Assembly (NCBI RefSeq): GCF_021545335.1
Contig: NZ_CP089312.1
Location: 7,378,001 to 7,442,000, forward strand
Length of the DNA stretch: 64,000 nt
Direction: 5' to 3'
DNA from: Streptomyces sp. GQFP
GTDB taxonomy: Bacteria; Actinomycetota; Actinomycetes; Streptomycetales; Streptomycetaceae
Notes under the pieces: generated by a model
Database searches by the model: none
Told to the model about the DNA's origin: nothing
What the model saw: the letters and a program-made list of their open reading frames with translations, nothing else
Part shown: positions 24,013 to 33,715 of the stretch, in pieces
How the letters are laid out: every line of letters begins with the position of its first letter
How positions within the stretch are numbered: the stretch's first letter is position 1
Program-made: the position numbers and the translations under genes

Positions 24013-24417
24013 TCAGCCCTCCGTGTTCACCATCGAGGCCGCCGCGTACGTCAGGTAGTTCCACAGCGTCCGCTCGTGCTCCTCGGAGAGGCCGAGTTCC
24101 TCGACGGCGACCCGCATGTGCTTCAGCCACGCGTCGTGTGCGGCCCGGTCGACGGCGAAGGGGGCGTGGCGCATCCGCAGCCTGGGGTGGCCGCGGTTCT
24201 CGCTGTACGTCGTGGGGCCGCCCCAGTACTGGATCAGGAACAGCGTGAACCGCTCCTCGGCCGGGCCCAGGTCCTCCTCCGGATACATGGGCCGCAGCAG
24301 CGGGTCCTCGGCGACACCCTCGTAGAACCGGTGCACAAGGCGCCGGAAGGTCTCCTCGCCGCCGACCTGCTCGTAGAAGGTCTGCTCCTGAAGCGTGCCG
24401 CGCGGAATCTCGTTCAC
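24013..24417 (-). CDS. glbO: Truncated haemoglobin, group II (GlbO-like)
   Basis: This 134-residue 2-on-2 globin has FYEQVGGEETFRRLVHRFYE, a LIQYWGGPTTYSE segment (CD/E region with Tyr residues), HPRLRMRHAPF with the proximal His F8, and MRVAVEELGLSEEH before the C-terminal helix. Group II features fit actinobacterial GlbO, which binds oxygen and may protect respiration. The start is GTG at 24417. It stands alone, convergent with the 226-aa gene. Confidence 0.9.
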   Translation of the reverse strand: MNEIPRGTLQEQTFYEQVGGEETFRRLVHRFYEGVAEDPLLRPMYPEEDLGPAEERFTLFLIQYWGGPTTYSENRGHPRLRMRHAPFAVDRAAHDAWLKHMRVAVEELGLSEEHERTLWNYLTYAAASMVNTEG

Positions 24418-24565
24418 CCCACCATGGTCTCAGACGGGGAGACCGAGGACTCAAGGCTTAGGACCACCCGTAAACCGACCCCTGCCGGGCCGTACTGAGC
24501 GTCCGCTTCCGTTTCGGCCGGTATCGGCGCTCGCGTCCTGGCCCGGGGCGCAGGACAGTGGACGT

Positions 24566-25561
24566 ATGAGCGCGCACGCTCTCCACGAGGGCAGGGACAA
24601 GGACCTCGACGACCTCGCCGCCACGGCGCGGGCCGAACTCGTGCGGCTGATCGAGGCGAGCGGGGCCTGGGACCGCGACCCGGTCTGGCGGGAGGCGTTC
24701 GAGACGGTTCCCAGGCATCTGTTCGTGCCGTACTACTACGCCGGTGCCGTGACCGGGCAGCAGCGGCTGTGGGGCGAGAGCCCGGACCGGCGCACGCGTG
24801 AGCGCTGGGTGCGCGGCGCCTACGCGGACGCGCCGCTCGCGACCCGGATGCGCGACGGCGAGCTGCTCTCCTCCAGCAGCCAGCCCTCCCTCATGGCGGT
24901 GATGCTCGCGGAGCTGAGGGTCGAGGACGGGCACCACGTCCTGGAGATCGGCGCGGGCACGGGGTACAACGCGGCGCTGCTCGCGCACCGTCTCGGCGAC
25001 GCGCTCGTCACGACGGTCGATCTGGATCCGGAGATCACCGAGTCGGCCCGGCGGCATCTGGCCGCCGCCGGACACCACCCGGTCGTCGTCACCGGCGACG
25101 GCGCCCGTGGAGTGCCCGAGCGGGCCCCCTTCGACCGGATCATCGCGACCTGCACGCTCACCTCGGTCCCGCGCGCCTGGCTCGCCCAGTGCCGCCCCGG
25201 TGCCCGCATCCTGACCCCGTTCGCCACCGGCCTGGCCGCCCTCACGGTCCGCGACGCCGAGCACGCGGAGGGCCGCTTCCTGCACACGTCGGCCTACTTC
25301 GTGCCGTTGCGGGGCGGAACCCGGCCGGAGCCCGACATTCCGCACCTGGGCGCACTCCCGCGCCGGACACGCGAGCACGAGCTGTTCCGGTTCCTGCTGG
25401 CGCTCACCCGGGGCAGCCTGGACCCGCAGGAGGCGTACGCGCTGTGGGAGCGCGAGGGCAGGCCGGTGCGGGAGCGGTACGGGATCACCGTCAGCGGCGA
25501 CCGGGAGTGGGCCTGGCTCGACGAACCCACGGGTCCGTACGCCTGGCCCCTCCCCGGCTGA
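24566..25561 (+). CDS. PCMT-like SAM methyltransferase
   Basis: The 331-residue protein resembles protein-L-isoaspartate O-methyltransferase and the related ATP-grasp-associated FxLD-type maturases. It has VPRHLFVPYYYAG, the loop LLSSSSQPSLMAVML, SAM motif I VLEIGAGTGYNAALLAHRLG (about 130-149), VTTVDLDPEITE, and a post-II RIIATCTLTSVPRAW. The C-terminal 90 residues are an extra helical domain. The ATG at 24566 is chosen over an in-frame upstream extension. It could repair isoaspartate or modify a peptide; no RiPP precursor is seen beside it. Confidence 0.8.
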   Translation: MSAHALHEGRDKDLDDLAATARAELVRLIEASGAWDRDPVWREAFETVPRHLFVPYYYAGAVTGQQRLWGESPDRRTRERWVRGAYADAPLATRMRDGELLSSSSQPSLMAVMLAELRVEDGHHVLEIGAGTGYNAALLAHRLGDALVTTVDLDPEITESARRHLAAAGHHPVVVTGDGARGVPERAPFDRIIATCTLTSVPRAWLAQCRPGARILTPFATGLAALTVRDAEHAEGRFLHTSAYFVPLRGGTRPEPDIPHLGALPRRTREHELFRFLLALTRGSLDPQEAYALWEREGRPVRERYGITVSGDREWAWLDEPTGPYAWPLPG

Positions 25562-25580
25562 CCCCCGCCAGCCCTGTTCC

Positions 25581-26909
25581 CTAGCCCCGGCGGATCGTGA
25601 TCGTCGTCCACGCGCCCACGTGCACCCGGTCGCCGTCCTGCAGCGGTACGGGGACGAAGGGCTGGATGGGCTCCTCGGAGCCGTTGACCGTCGTACCGTT
25701 CGTCGAGTTCTGGTCGACGATCGCCCAGCTGCCGTCGGGCTGCTGGACCAGTACCGCGTGCTGGTGCGAGACGCCCGGGTCCTCCGGCGGCACCGCCAGG
25801 TCGATGTCCGGGGACTCGCCCGTGGAGTGGCGGCGGCGGCCGATCGTGATCTGGTTGCCGGTGAGCGCGCGCTGCTGCTCCGGCGAGTACGCGGGCAGGT
25901 TGAGGCCCGCGGCCTCGGGTCCTGAGCGCTGCATCATCGCCATGAAGTACTCGCGGTCCGGGCCGATCGTCGCGCTCCAGGACAGCGGCTGCTGCTGGCC
26001 GTAGCCGCCGGGTCCGGGCGGGGCCTGGGTCGAGCCGGGCTGCGGATAGCCGTAGCCACCGCCCTGCTGCGGGGGCGGGGGTCCGCTCGGGCCGCCGGAC
26101 GGCGGGGAGATCACCCAGTCGTCGTCACCGCCGAAGCCACCGCCGGGGCCGGGCTGCGGGCCACCGCGCCGGCCGGTCTCCTGCGGGAACGCGGGCGGGG
26201 AGGGCGGACCGGACGGCTGGAACGCCTGCGGAGCCCCTCCGGGCCCTCCGGGGCCGCCACCGGGCGGCGGGTACCCCTGCGGGCCTCCCGACGTGGGAGG
26301 CGGGTATCCCGGCGATCCACCGAAGCCCTGCTGCCCGGGGGACGTGCCACCAGGGCCACCAGGACCGTTGCCGGGGCCACCGGGCGCGCCGGGTGTGGGA
26401 CCCGGCGGCGGGGGGACCGGGCGGGACGGGTCGCCGCCGAAGGGCGGGATCGGCTCGGCGGGGCGGTTCATCTGCGACGGACGCGAGCTCTGGTAGTCGT
26501 AGCCGTCACCGCCGCCGTAGGACGGTCCGGGCGGCGGGGGCTGGTACGGCTGCTGACCGGGGCCCCCTCCGTACCCCTGGCCGGGGCCCGGCGCGGGCGG
26601 GCGCGGGGCGGCCGGGGTGTACGAGGTCGCCGTGTTCGTCAGGAAGTTCCACCGGCACTCCTCGCAGAACGGAGCGCCCCCCTCACGCGGGGTACGGCAC
26701 TGCGGGCACAGCTCCTGCTCGGCGTCCGGTACGGCGGACAGGTGCGAGCGGCTGCCGGGCGCACCGGTGGCGGAGCCCGGCGGCGGGTAGCCGTAACCGG
26801 GCGCCGGGGGTGGCGGCGGGGGCGGGGGCACGGCACCGGCCATGCGGTGACCGCAGACCTCGCACCAGTCGTCGGAACCCGACTGGTGTCCGTTCGGGCA
26901 GGTCGGCAT
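25581..26909 (-). CDS. FHA-domain protein with zinc ribbons and Pro-rich linker
   Basis: The 442-residue protein has an N-terminal zinc ribbon (CPNG...CEVCG, about 4-21) and a second ribbon CPQCRTPREGGAPFCEEC (about 68-85). About 210 residues of Pro/Gly/Gln-rich disorder follow, then a C-terminal FHA domain (about 345-440). The FHA phosphothreonine-binding residues are present: TIGRRRHS, VSHQHAVL and NSTNGTTVNG. It would bind a Thr-phosphorylated partner, most likely a target of the PknG-like kinase encoded upstream in the same operon. The ATG at 26909 follows GAGAGGGGGAAG by 9 nt. It is the last gene of the operon. Confidence 0.9.
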   Translation of the reverse strand: MPTCPNGHQSGSDDWCEVCGHRMAGAVPPPPPPPPAPGYGYPPPGSATGAPGSRSHLSAVPDAEQELCPQCRTPREGGAPFCEECRWNFLTNTATSYTPAAPRPPAPGPGQGYGGGPGQQPYQPPPPGPSYGGGDGYDYQSSRPSQMNRPAEPIPPFGGDPSRPVPPPPGPTPGAPGGPGNGPGGPGGTSPGQQGFGGSPGYPPPTSGGPQGYPPPGGGPGGPGGAPQAFQPSGPPSPPAFPQETGRRGGPQPGPGGGFGGDDDWVISPPSGGPSGPPPPQQGGGYGYPQPGSTQAPPGPGGYGQQQPLSWSATIGPDREYFMAMMQRSGPEAAGLNLPAYSPEQQRALTGNQITIGRRRHSTGESPDIDLAVPPEDPGVSHQHAVLVQQPDGSWAIVDQNSTNGTTVNGSEEPIQPFVPVPLQDGDRVHVGAWTTITIRRG

Positions 26910-26950
26910 GTCGGCGCTTCCCCCTCTCCTCTTCGCTACGTTTTGTGTTG

Positions 26951-28297
26951 CTACTTCTTTACACGAACAGTCTTTGTGGACCGTGTTTCGAGTGTCATCT
27001 CGTCGGCCTCTTCGACCTTCGCCTTCAGTCGCACAGTACCTGCCGCGGCGTCGACCACGTCCACCACCTTCGCAAGGAGTTTCGCAGTATCCGCGTTTCC
27101 GGAGGCGCTGGCGAGCTGAACTGCCCGTCCCAGCTTGGCCGTTGCGCCGTCGACATCACCCGCTTTACGGGCATCAAGACCCTGCTGGATGACTTGTGCC
27201 AGTTCGGCCTGACCTGTGTAGTGCGCGACCTGGGGATTGATCGACGTCGAGGCCACCATGTCGTCGGTCCACACGGCCCGTACGAGGCCCTGTGCGCCGA
27301 GGTTCTGGGCGCTGCCGTCGGGCTGCGGGATGACCAGGGAGACGCGGGCGGCCAGCATCTCCTGGCCGAGGTTCGCGGAGGGCACCTCGACGCACACGTG
27401 GTAGTCGCGCGACTCGTCGCCCCAGGAGCCGGTGGGGTAGTCACCGGCGCGCGGGCCCGCCTCCGTGCGGCGGTCGGTCAGCTCCTCGACGGTGGGCGCG
27501 ACCTGCTTGACGAACTTGATCTCCGTGCCGACCGGGGTCCACAGCCGCAGGGCGACGTCCGCGACCTCCTTGCCCATGGCCGTCTCCATCATCTGCGTGA
27601 AGTCGGCGGAGAGGCCGGCCGGGTCGGCGACGATGTCGGCGGTGCCGAGGAGCGCGGAGGCGACCCCGGTGACCTCCTTGACCTCCCAGTCGGTGCCCAC
27701 GCCCCGCGCGTCACAGGTGAAGCGGCCGGCACAGGAGTCCAGGGCGGCCTTCAGGTCCTCCGCCGACTCGTGCTCGTTGCGGCCGTCGGTCAGCACGATG
27801 CCGTGCCGGATGGCGACGTCCGCCGAGGAGAGGAGCCGGTCGGCGAGGCGCAGCCAGGTGCCGATGGCGGTGCCGCCGCCCGCGCTGAGCTTGCGCAGCG
27901 CCTGTTTGGCCTGCTCGCGGGTGGTCGCGTCGGCGACCGCGAGCCGTCCGCTGCCCGGATAGACCTCCTTGGCGAGGTGCGTGCCGCCGATCACCGCGAA
28001 GTGCACCCCGTCGCGCACGGCGTCGATCGCGGCGGACGTCGCCTCCCGGGCGCCCCGCATCTTGGTCGGCGGGTAGTCCATCGACCCGGAGCAGTCGACC
28101 ATGATCGCCACGGCCGCGTCCGGGCCCTGGCCTGGCGAGTACAGGTGAGGTGCCGCGACGGCGGTGCCGACCGTGCCGCCGCCGGTGGCGGTGACCGTCA
28201 CGATCGCGCTGACCTCACGGCCGCCCTCGGGCAGGTACTCGTTCTGGTAGACGTCGACCGAGAACTGCGGCACGTTCGACTTCGAGAAATTGGCCAT
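26951..28297 (-). CDS. VWA-domain (TerY-like) protein
   Basis: This 448-residue protein has no signal peptide. After an N-terminal beta domain, a von Willebrand A domain spans about 65-240, with the MIDAS motif MVDCSGSMDYP, a central Thr in GGGTAIGTWL and an acidic end VLTDGRNEHES. The C-terminal part has a helical stretch LAKVVDVVDAAAGTVRLKAK. VWA proteins together with a PP2C phosphatase and a kinase recall the TerY-P triads described in bacteria. It lies 41 nt upstream of the FHA gene, with GGGGGAG before its ATG. Confidence 0.88.
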   Translation of the reverse strand: MANFSKSNVPQFSVDVYQNEYLPEGGREVSAIVTVTATGGGTVGTAVAAPHLYSPGQGPDAAVAIMVDCSGSMDYPPTKMRGAREATSAAIDAVRDGVHFAVIGGTHLAKEVYPGSGRLAVADATTREQAKQALRKLSAGGGTAIGTWLRLADRLLSSADVAIRHGIVLTDGRNEHESAEDLKAALDSCAGRFTCDARGVGTDWEVKEVTGVASALLGTADIVADPAGLSADFTQMMETAMGKEVADVALRLWTPVGTEIKFVKQVAPTVEELTDRRTEAGPRAGDYPTGSWGDESRDYHVCVEVPSANLGQEMLAARVSLVIPQPDGSAQNLGAQGLVRAVWTDDMVASTSINPQVAHYTGQAELAQVIQQGLDARKAGDVDGATAKLGRAVQLASASGNADTAKLLAKVVDVVDAAAGTVRLKAKVEEADEMTLETRSTKTVRVKK

Positions 28298-28399
28298 GCG
28301 TGCTTCGCTCCCCCTCGAAAACCCCCACCTCCGTGGGGCGGTGACTGATACGGACCGGTCCCCTCCGGTCCTTCTGAGGACACCCCCGTGTCAGTGTCC

Positions 28400-29782
28400 T
28401 CAGGCCGATCCTGCCCCTTGTGAAGGGGCCGGGAACGGCACGACGGCCACTGTTACGTTGTCGTGGCCCCCGCCGTCCAGTGCGTGGCCGACCAGGACCC
28501 GGGCGGCGTGCAGCGGGCGGGCGGAGGCGTCCGGCGGGAGAATCTCGGCCAACTCGTCCGCCGCTTCCGCGTAGTTCCACAGTCCGTCCGTGCACACCAC
28601 CACTACACCTGGCCGGTCCGGCTTGAAGGAAGCGGTGTGCGGCTCCAGTTCGTACGCGTCCGCGCCGAGCCAGCCCGTGATGGCGTGGGCGCGCTCGTCG
28701 GCGTACGCCTCCGCCTCGTTCATCAGGCCCGCGGCGACCATCTGCGCGGCCCACGAGTCGTCCTCGGTGAGGCGGGCGGGGGCGGCGGAGCGGTCCAGCG
28801 GGACCCAGTAGGCGCGGCTGTCGCCGACCCAGCCGACGACCAGCAGGGTCGGGGTGACGACGGAGCCCACCAGGGTGCAGGCCGGGGAGTTCTGGTGCGG
28901 GGTGTGCTCGCGGGCCCCGCCGGGCTCGTCCGCGAGAGCGTTCACGGCGTGCGAGGCGGCGATGATCGCTTCGTGCATCGCCTGCTGCGGGTGCGTGCCC
29001 TGGGGCAGGGCCGCCATCAGGGAGTCCCCGGCCGCCCGGGACGCGGCGAGCGAGGCCTCGTCGGGGCGGGTCGCCGAGGAGACGCCGTCGCAGACGATCG
29101 CGACCAGGGCGGGCGCGCGGTCGGGCAGCGTGGTGTGGGAGATCGCGTACGCGTCCTCGTTGCGGTGGTGGCGCAGGCCGCGGTCGGTGACCGCGGCGAG
29201 CGGGCCGACCTCGTCCTCCATGTGGTCGCGCTCGCGCGGCTGGGCGTGCCCGCAGTTCTCGCAGTACCCGTCGAGGTCGACACGGCCCGCCCGGCAGGCC
29301 ACGCACACCTTGGTGCCGGCCGGGGGCGTCGAGGCCCCGGCGGGGCGCGGGACGGGCGCCTGGAGCGGGTACTCCTCGGGCTCACCGCCGGTCCGGCGGT
29401 CGAACCGGACGCCCGTGGCCGGGGAGACCGGCGAGCCCGTGGGCGGCAGACCGGCGGGCAGCGGTGGGAGCGGGGTCTCGCCCGAGTCGGCGCCCTGCAG
29501 ATCGGTCGCCAGGTGGACCGTCGCCGGGGTGCCGGAGTTGCTGGTCTCGGGAGCGCGGGGCCAGTCCACGGAAGCGGCCTCCGGAGGCGGGAGCTGGGCG
29601 GCGGCGAGCGCGCCGCTCAGGGTGAGGGTGGGGGAGTCACCGGGGCGCGGGGGCACGGCCGACAGGTCGTACCCGCACGCGCCGCAGAACCGGTCGCCGG
29701 ATTCGAGGGGCTCCTCGCAGCTCGGGCACCGGGACAGGGCCGTCGGCTGGGACGGCTGGGGTGGCTGGGGCATCTGGGACAT
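28400..29782 (-). CDS. PP2C-family Ser/Thr phosphatase with zinc ribbon
   Basis: This 460-residue protein has an N-terminal zinc ribbon CPSCEEPLESGDRFCGACG (about 19-37), a Pro-rich linker and a second Cys cluster CVACRAGRVDLDGYCENCG. The PP2C domain (about 215-450) follows with DRGLRHHRNEDAYAIS, AIVCDGVSSA, VVGWVGDSRAYW, VVCTDGLWN and DGGGHDNVTVAVV, giving the full set of metal-binding Asp residues. It should reverse phosphorylation by the adjacent PknG-like kinase. The ATG at 29782 begins 3 nt past the kinase stop; a TTG at 29785 is also possible. Confidence 0.9.
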   Translation of the reverse strand: MSQMPQPPQPSQPTALSRCPSCEEPLESGDRFCGACGYDLSAVPPRPGDSPTLTLSGALAAAQLPPPEAASVDWPRAPETSNSGTPATVHLATDLQGADSGETPLPPLPAGLPPTGSPVSPATGVRFDRRTGGEPEEYPLQAPVPRPAGASTPPAGTKVCVACRAGRVDLDGYCENCGHAQPRERDHMEDEVGPLAAVTDRGLRHHRNEDAYAISHTTLPDRAPALVAIVCDGVSSATRPDEASLAASRAAGDSLMAALPQGTHPQQAMHEAIIAASHAVNALADEPGGAREHTPHQNSPACTLVGSVVTPTLLVVGWVGDSRAYWVPLDRSAAPARLTEDDSWAAQMVAAGLMNEAEAYADERAHAITGWLGADAYELEPHTASFKPDRPGVVVVCTDGLWNYAEAADELAEILPPDASARPLHAARVLVGHALDGGGHDNVTVAVVPFPAPSQGAGSA

Positions 29783-29785
29783 CAA

Positions 29786-32326
29786 CTACACCCACGTCCG
29801 GGGGCGGTAATGGTTGGCTCGTTCCACCAGGTCGATCCTCTCCTCGCCGCCCTGCGCGAGCCGGGCCAGCGTCCGGTACGAACGCTCGAGGCCGAAGCGC
29901 AGGCCACGCTCGTCCAGGTCGCTGCCGAGCAGCACCCGCCCCCCGACGGCCGGAGGGGCGGAAGCCTGATCCTGGGAGAGTATCCAGTCCAGCGCGCAGC
30001 CGAGGACTTCCGTGGACAGCTGCTCCCGCCGGACCGCGTCCAGACCGAATCCGCCAAGTGCCTCCACCTGCCCGGCGGACGCGATCAGATCGTCCAGGAA
30101 CGGTGCGTCGGCGGGTGCGGCCGTCCGCTGCCGCAGCCGCGCCCGTACGGCCGCCACGCGGGCCGCCGTGTAGTGGATCGACGCCTCCGGGACGGACTCC
30201 AGCGTCTTCACGGCGCTACGGCGGTCGCCCGCCGCCAACTGGACGCGGGCGAGGCCGAACGCGGCGCTCACATAGCTCGGGTCGGTCGTCCACACCAGCC
30301 GGTAGTACTCGGCGGCGTTGTCGAGCTGCCCGAGCACCTCCGCGCACAGCCCGAGGGCCAGCTTGGGCGGACTCTCGCCCGGGAAGGCGTCGTAGATCGC
30401 GTCGAAGGACAGCGCGGCGCTCTCGTGATCGCCCGTCACCAGCGCGGCCACGCCCTGGTACCAGACCACCCGCCAGTCGTCGGGCCGCTCCTCCTCCAGC
30501 TCGACCAGCGACGCCAGGGCGGTCGCCGGGTCGCCGTTCTCCAGCTGGGCCCGGACCTGCCGCAGCCGGGTCTCGGTCGACTGCGCCGGGACCACCGCGA
30601 GGGCCGCGATCAGCTCACCGGCCGCCGAGGCCATCAGCCCCGCCAGGAAGCCCGCGTTGGGGTCCGTCGGGTCGACCCGGGGCACGGGCAGCGCGAGCGC
30701 CGCGGCACCGGCGTCGATGGCCTTCACGAGCCGCGGGGTGCCGGTGAGCGCCCTGGTGGTGCCACCGAGGGCGGGAGCGGCCGGCGCCGAGGACTTCCGG
30801 CCCGGCGGCACCACGCGTGCCCCCAGCCGCGACACGTCCCCGTCGAGCGCCCCGAACAGCTCCGCGTCCGTGACCTTCAGCTCGGGCCCGAACAGCGTCG
30901 ACAGCGCGGGCCTGGACCGCCCCGTCTGGAGCGACACCACCTCGCGCAGTACGCCCGTCAGCTGCTCCGCCATCTCCTGCGCGGACGCGAACCGGCGGGC
31001 CGGATCGGGGTCGGTGGCGCGGACCAGGAGCCGGTAGAACGACTCGTACTGGCGGAAGACCTCGATGTGGTCGGGGTCGGGCAGGGAGTCCACGAACACG
31101 TTCGTGTAGCCCTGGAAGTCGAACGTCATCACGGCGAGCGTGCGCGCGACCGTGTACAGGTCGGACGCCACCGACGGGCCGACCTCCGCGACCTCCGGCG
31201 CCTGGTAGCCGACCGTGCCGTAGATGGCCGACTCGTCGTCGTCCATCCTGCGGACCGCGCCCATGTCGATCAGCTTCAGCTGGTCCTCGGTCTGGATCGC
31301 GTTGTCGACCTTGAAGTCGCAGTACAGCAGGTTGCGGCTGTGCAGATGGCCCAGCGCTTCGAGCGCCTCGATGCCGTACGCGCACGCCTGTTCCACCGGC
31401 AGCGGGTCCCGCTTGCCGGCCGGGGTGCGGCGGTCGTTGGCGATCTCCTTCAGCGACTTGCCGCCGACGTACTCCATGACGATGTAGCCGTCGAGCGAAC
31501 CCGTGCGCTGGTCGAGATGCTCCACGAAGTTGTAGATCCGCACGATGTTGGAGTGCTCGATCTCCGCGAGGAAGCGCCGCTCGGAGATCGCGGCGGCCAT
31601 CGCGTCCTGGTCGCCGGTGTCCAGCAGGCCCTTGAGGACCACCCACCGGTCGGACACCGCCCGGTCCACGGCGAGATAGACCCAGCCGAGACCGCCGTGC
31701 GCCAGACAGCCCACCACCTCGTACTGGCCGCGCACGATGTCACCGGTCTGCAGCTTCGGCACGAACGAATAAGGGTGCCCGCACTTCGTGCAGAACCCCT
31801 CCGTGCGCCCCGGCCTGCCCTCGCCGCGCGCCCGCCCCACCGGCGCCCCGCAGTCGGAGCGCGAGCAGAACCGCTTGCGCTCGGGAACCTCCGGGTTCTC
31901 CAGCACCATCGCGCGCGGGTCGGGCCGCGGCACGCCCGGCACCTCGACCAGACCCACACCGAGCCGCCCGCGCGCGGAGGACCCTGCGGTCGACCCCGAG
32001 CTGCGCACCGACACCGACCGGCCCGTCGACTTCCCCGACAGGGCCCGCGACAGCCGCCCGGAGACCGAGCGGCGGGACTGCGAGGACCGAGAGGTACGGG
32101 AGGAGGCGCGGGAACTCGACGAGGACGAACTGCCGCGCCCGGAGCCCCGTTTGCCGCTTCCGGTGACCCCGGTGGGCGGTGAACCGACCATGCCGGTGGC
32201 CGACACGACCGGTGCGAGTCCGCACGTGTCGCAGTACAGCTCGCCGCCGCCCATGTCCTCGTAGCTGCCCTCGCAGTCGGGCCGCTGGCACTTCTGCTGC
32301 TCTGTCCCGCTCTCGGTCTCGCTCAT
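29786..32326 (-). CDS. pknG: PknG-like Ser/Thr protein kinase
   Basis: The 846-residue cytosolic kinase has an N-terminal Cys4 cluster (C13, C18, C32, C35) and a Ser/Arg-rich disordered segment (about 50-118). A rubredoxin-like Cys4 (C154, C159, C179, C182) follows, then the kinase domain about 200-460: glycine-rich CLAHGGLGWVYLAVD, catalytic Lys in VVLKGLL, YCDFKVDN (replacing HRDLKPEN) and LIDMGAVRR (DFG region). The C-terminal half is TPR-like helices (about 560-800). The order rubredoxin-kinase-TPR is the PknG architecture. The ATG overlaps the previous stop (TGATG). Confidence 0.92.
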   Translation of the reverse strand: MSETESGTEQQKCQRPDCEGSYEDMGGGELYCDTCGLAPVVSATGMVGSPPTGVTGSGKRGSGRGSSSSSSSRASSRTSRSSQSRRSVSGRLSRALSGKSTGRSVSVRSSGSTAGSSARGRLGVGLVEVPGVPRPDPRAMVLENPEVPERKRFCSRSDCGAPVGRARGEGRPGRTEGFCTKCGHPYSFVPKLQTGDIVRGQYEVVGCLAHGGLGWVYLAVDRAVSDRWVVLKGLLDTGDQDAMAAAISERRFLAEIEHSNIVRIYNFVEHLDQRTGSLDGYIVMEYVGGKSLKEIANDRRTPAGKRDPLPVEQACAYGIEALEALGHLHSRNLLYCDFKVDNAIQTEDQLKLIDMGAVRRMDDDESAIYGTVGYQAPEVAEVGPSVASDLYTVARTLAVMTFDFQGYTNVFVDSLPDPDHIEVFRQYESFYRLLVRATDPDPARRFASAQEMAEQLTGVLREVVSLQTGRSRPALSTLFGPELKVTDAELFGALDGDVSRLGARVVPPGRKSSAPAAPALGGTTRALTGTPRLVKAIDAGAAALALPVPRVDPTDPNAGFLAGLMASAAGELIAALAVVPAQSTETRLRQVRAQLENGDPATALASLVELEEERPDDWRVVWYQGVAALVTGDHESAALSFDAIYDAFPGESPPKLALGLCAEVLGQLDNAAEYYRLVWTTDPSYVSAAFGLARVQLAAGDRRSAVKTLESVPEASIHYTAARVAAVRARLRQRTAAPADAPFLDDLIASAGQVEALGGFGLDAVRREQLSTEVLGCALDWILSQDQASAPPAVGGRVLLGSDLDERGLRFGLERSYRTLARLAQGGEERIDLVERANHYRPRTWV

Positions 32327-33651
32327 CAGTAGTCCCCCCTCCGGTCACTGGGCCCGGCCTGGCCGGGCACCCGCGGGCCGCCGAAGAACTCGGCGGCGGC
32401 CTGCTGGTAACGCAGCACGGCCTGCTCCGCGACCCGCAGATCGCAGGGCGCGCTCCACAGCATGCGGCGCGCCGCGTCGTACCGCTCGATCAGCAGCGGG
32501 TCCTCCGCGAGGCCGTGCCTGGCCACCTTCGCCTTGTACGCGTCGAGCCGCCCGCGCAGCTCCGCGCGGACCGCCAGCGGCTGGGTGACCGCCGTCAACG
32601 ACTCGCGGGCGCGCATCAGTTCGTCCTCCGCCTTCGCCTCCAGCGCCTCCAGGAGCGGCGAGAGCCGGTGCCACTGGGCGTGTCTGCGGTACTCGGCGGC
32701 CGTCGCCAGCTGCTCCTGCAACGCCGTCGGCGGACCGCTGACGGCCGGCACCTCGGACGCGGCGATCTTCGCCAGCACCTCACCGCGCGCGCTGCGTGCC
32801 TCGGCGAGTGTGCGGTCCGCGCGGGACAGCAGGTCGCGCAGGTTGACGAGCCGTGCCTCCGCGTCCTGGCGGACCGTCAGCACGGCGTCGATCTCCCGGC
32901 GTACGTCCTCCAGGGCGCGGGCCTCACGGTCGTACACCGTGGTGTCCGGACGGCCGCCGCCGGGCGCCGAACTGCCCTGTGCGGGCAGCCAGAACGCCAG
33001 CGGGTCGGAGATCACGCGCTCGCGCAGGGCGGTCAGGGTGCGCGTGATGCGCTCCAGGTCGTCGCCCGCCGGGTGCTCGCCGGGGCGTACGCCCACGGAG
33101 TGCGCCAGCTGGCGGGTGCGCTGCAGCTCCGCGGCCAGTAAATCTATCCGCGCGGGCAGGGCCGACCAGACGGCGTCGGCGGTGACGACCATGTCCAGTG
33201 AGCTCGCGTACAGCTCGTTCATCCGCTCCACCAGGGCGGCCAGCGAGTACGCCTGGCTGAGCCGGCCGGTGCCGTGCAGGGTGGGCGCGTTGGCCGTGGC
33301 CGTCGTGCTGCCCGCGACCGTGACGCACTCGCCGCGCAGCAGTTCCGTCAGCTCCACCAGGTCCTCGCGGCTGGACCAGCGGCGGCGGGAACGGATCTCA
33401 CGGGCGGAGCGCAACGCGTCCGAGTACGCGTCGAAGTACGCCCACAGCAGCGTGATCGACGCCTCCGCGGACGTCCAGCGTTCCTCGGTCGTGCCGGTCA
33501 GCTCGGCGCCTTCGAGGAGTCTGCGTCCCGCGTGGTCCTGGAGGGCGAGGAGCGAGGTCTCGATCGCCTCGTGCTCCGCGCCGAGCCGCGCCAGCGCACG
33601 GTCCACCTCGTCCCGGTCCATCACCGGCCCGGTGGCTCCCGTGACGCCCAT
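32326..33651 (-). CDS. Coiled-coil protein of the PknG operon, TTA-containing
   Basis: The 441-residue protein is almost entirely helical. Heptad-rich stretches include RALARLGAEHEAIETSLLAL, REARALEDVRREIDAVLTVR and LLEALEAKAEDELMRARESL. No signal peptide, membrane helix or catalytic motif is seen. It may be a scaffold or substrate for the kinase; its function is unknown. Codon 171 (33141-33139) is TTA, unusual in Streptomyces, so it may require bldA tRNA and could delay expression of this operon's product. GAGGTGATC lies before the ATG; the stop overlaps the kinase ATG. Confidence 0.85.
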   Translation of the reverse strand: MGVTGATGPVMDRDEVDRALARLGAEHEAIETSLLALQDHAGRRLLEGAELTGTTEERWTSAEASITLLWAYFDAYSDALRSAREIRSRRRWSSREDLVELTELLRGECVTVAGSTTATANAPTLHGTGRLSQAYSLAALVERMNELYASSLDMVVTADAVWSALPARIDLLAAELQRTRQLAHSVGVRPGEHPAGDDLERITRTLTALRERVISDPLAFWLPAQGSSAPGGGRPDTTVYDREARALEDVRREIDAVLTVRQDAEARLVNLRDLLSRADRTLAEARSARGEVLAKIAASEVPAVSGPPTALQEQLATAAEYRRHAQWHRLSPLLEALEAKAEDELMRARESLTAVTQPLAVRAELRGRLDAYKAKVARHGLAEDPLLIERYDAARRMLWSAPCDLRVAEQAVLRYQQAAAEFFGGPRVPGQAGPSDRRGDY

Positions 33652-33715
33652 CGATCACCTCGACTAGTCGGCTCTGCGGTCATTTGGTTGGTTGGTGAAC
33701 CTGGTTGGTGAACCG

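Noticed and set aside
28463..32182. 1239-codon open frame on the plus strand opposite the PP2C and kinase genes
   Set aside because: It is antisense to genes with clear PP2C and kinase motifs, its translation is Arg/Gly/Ala-rich without any domain, and such shadows are expected at this GC content.
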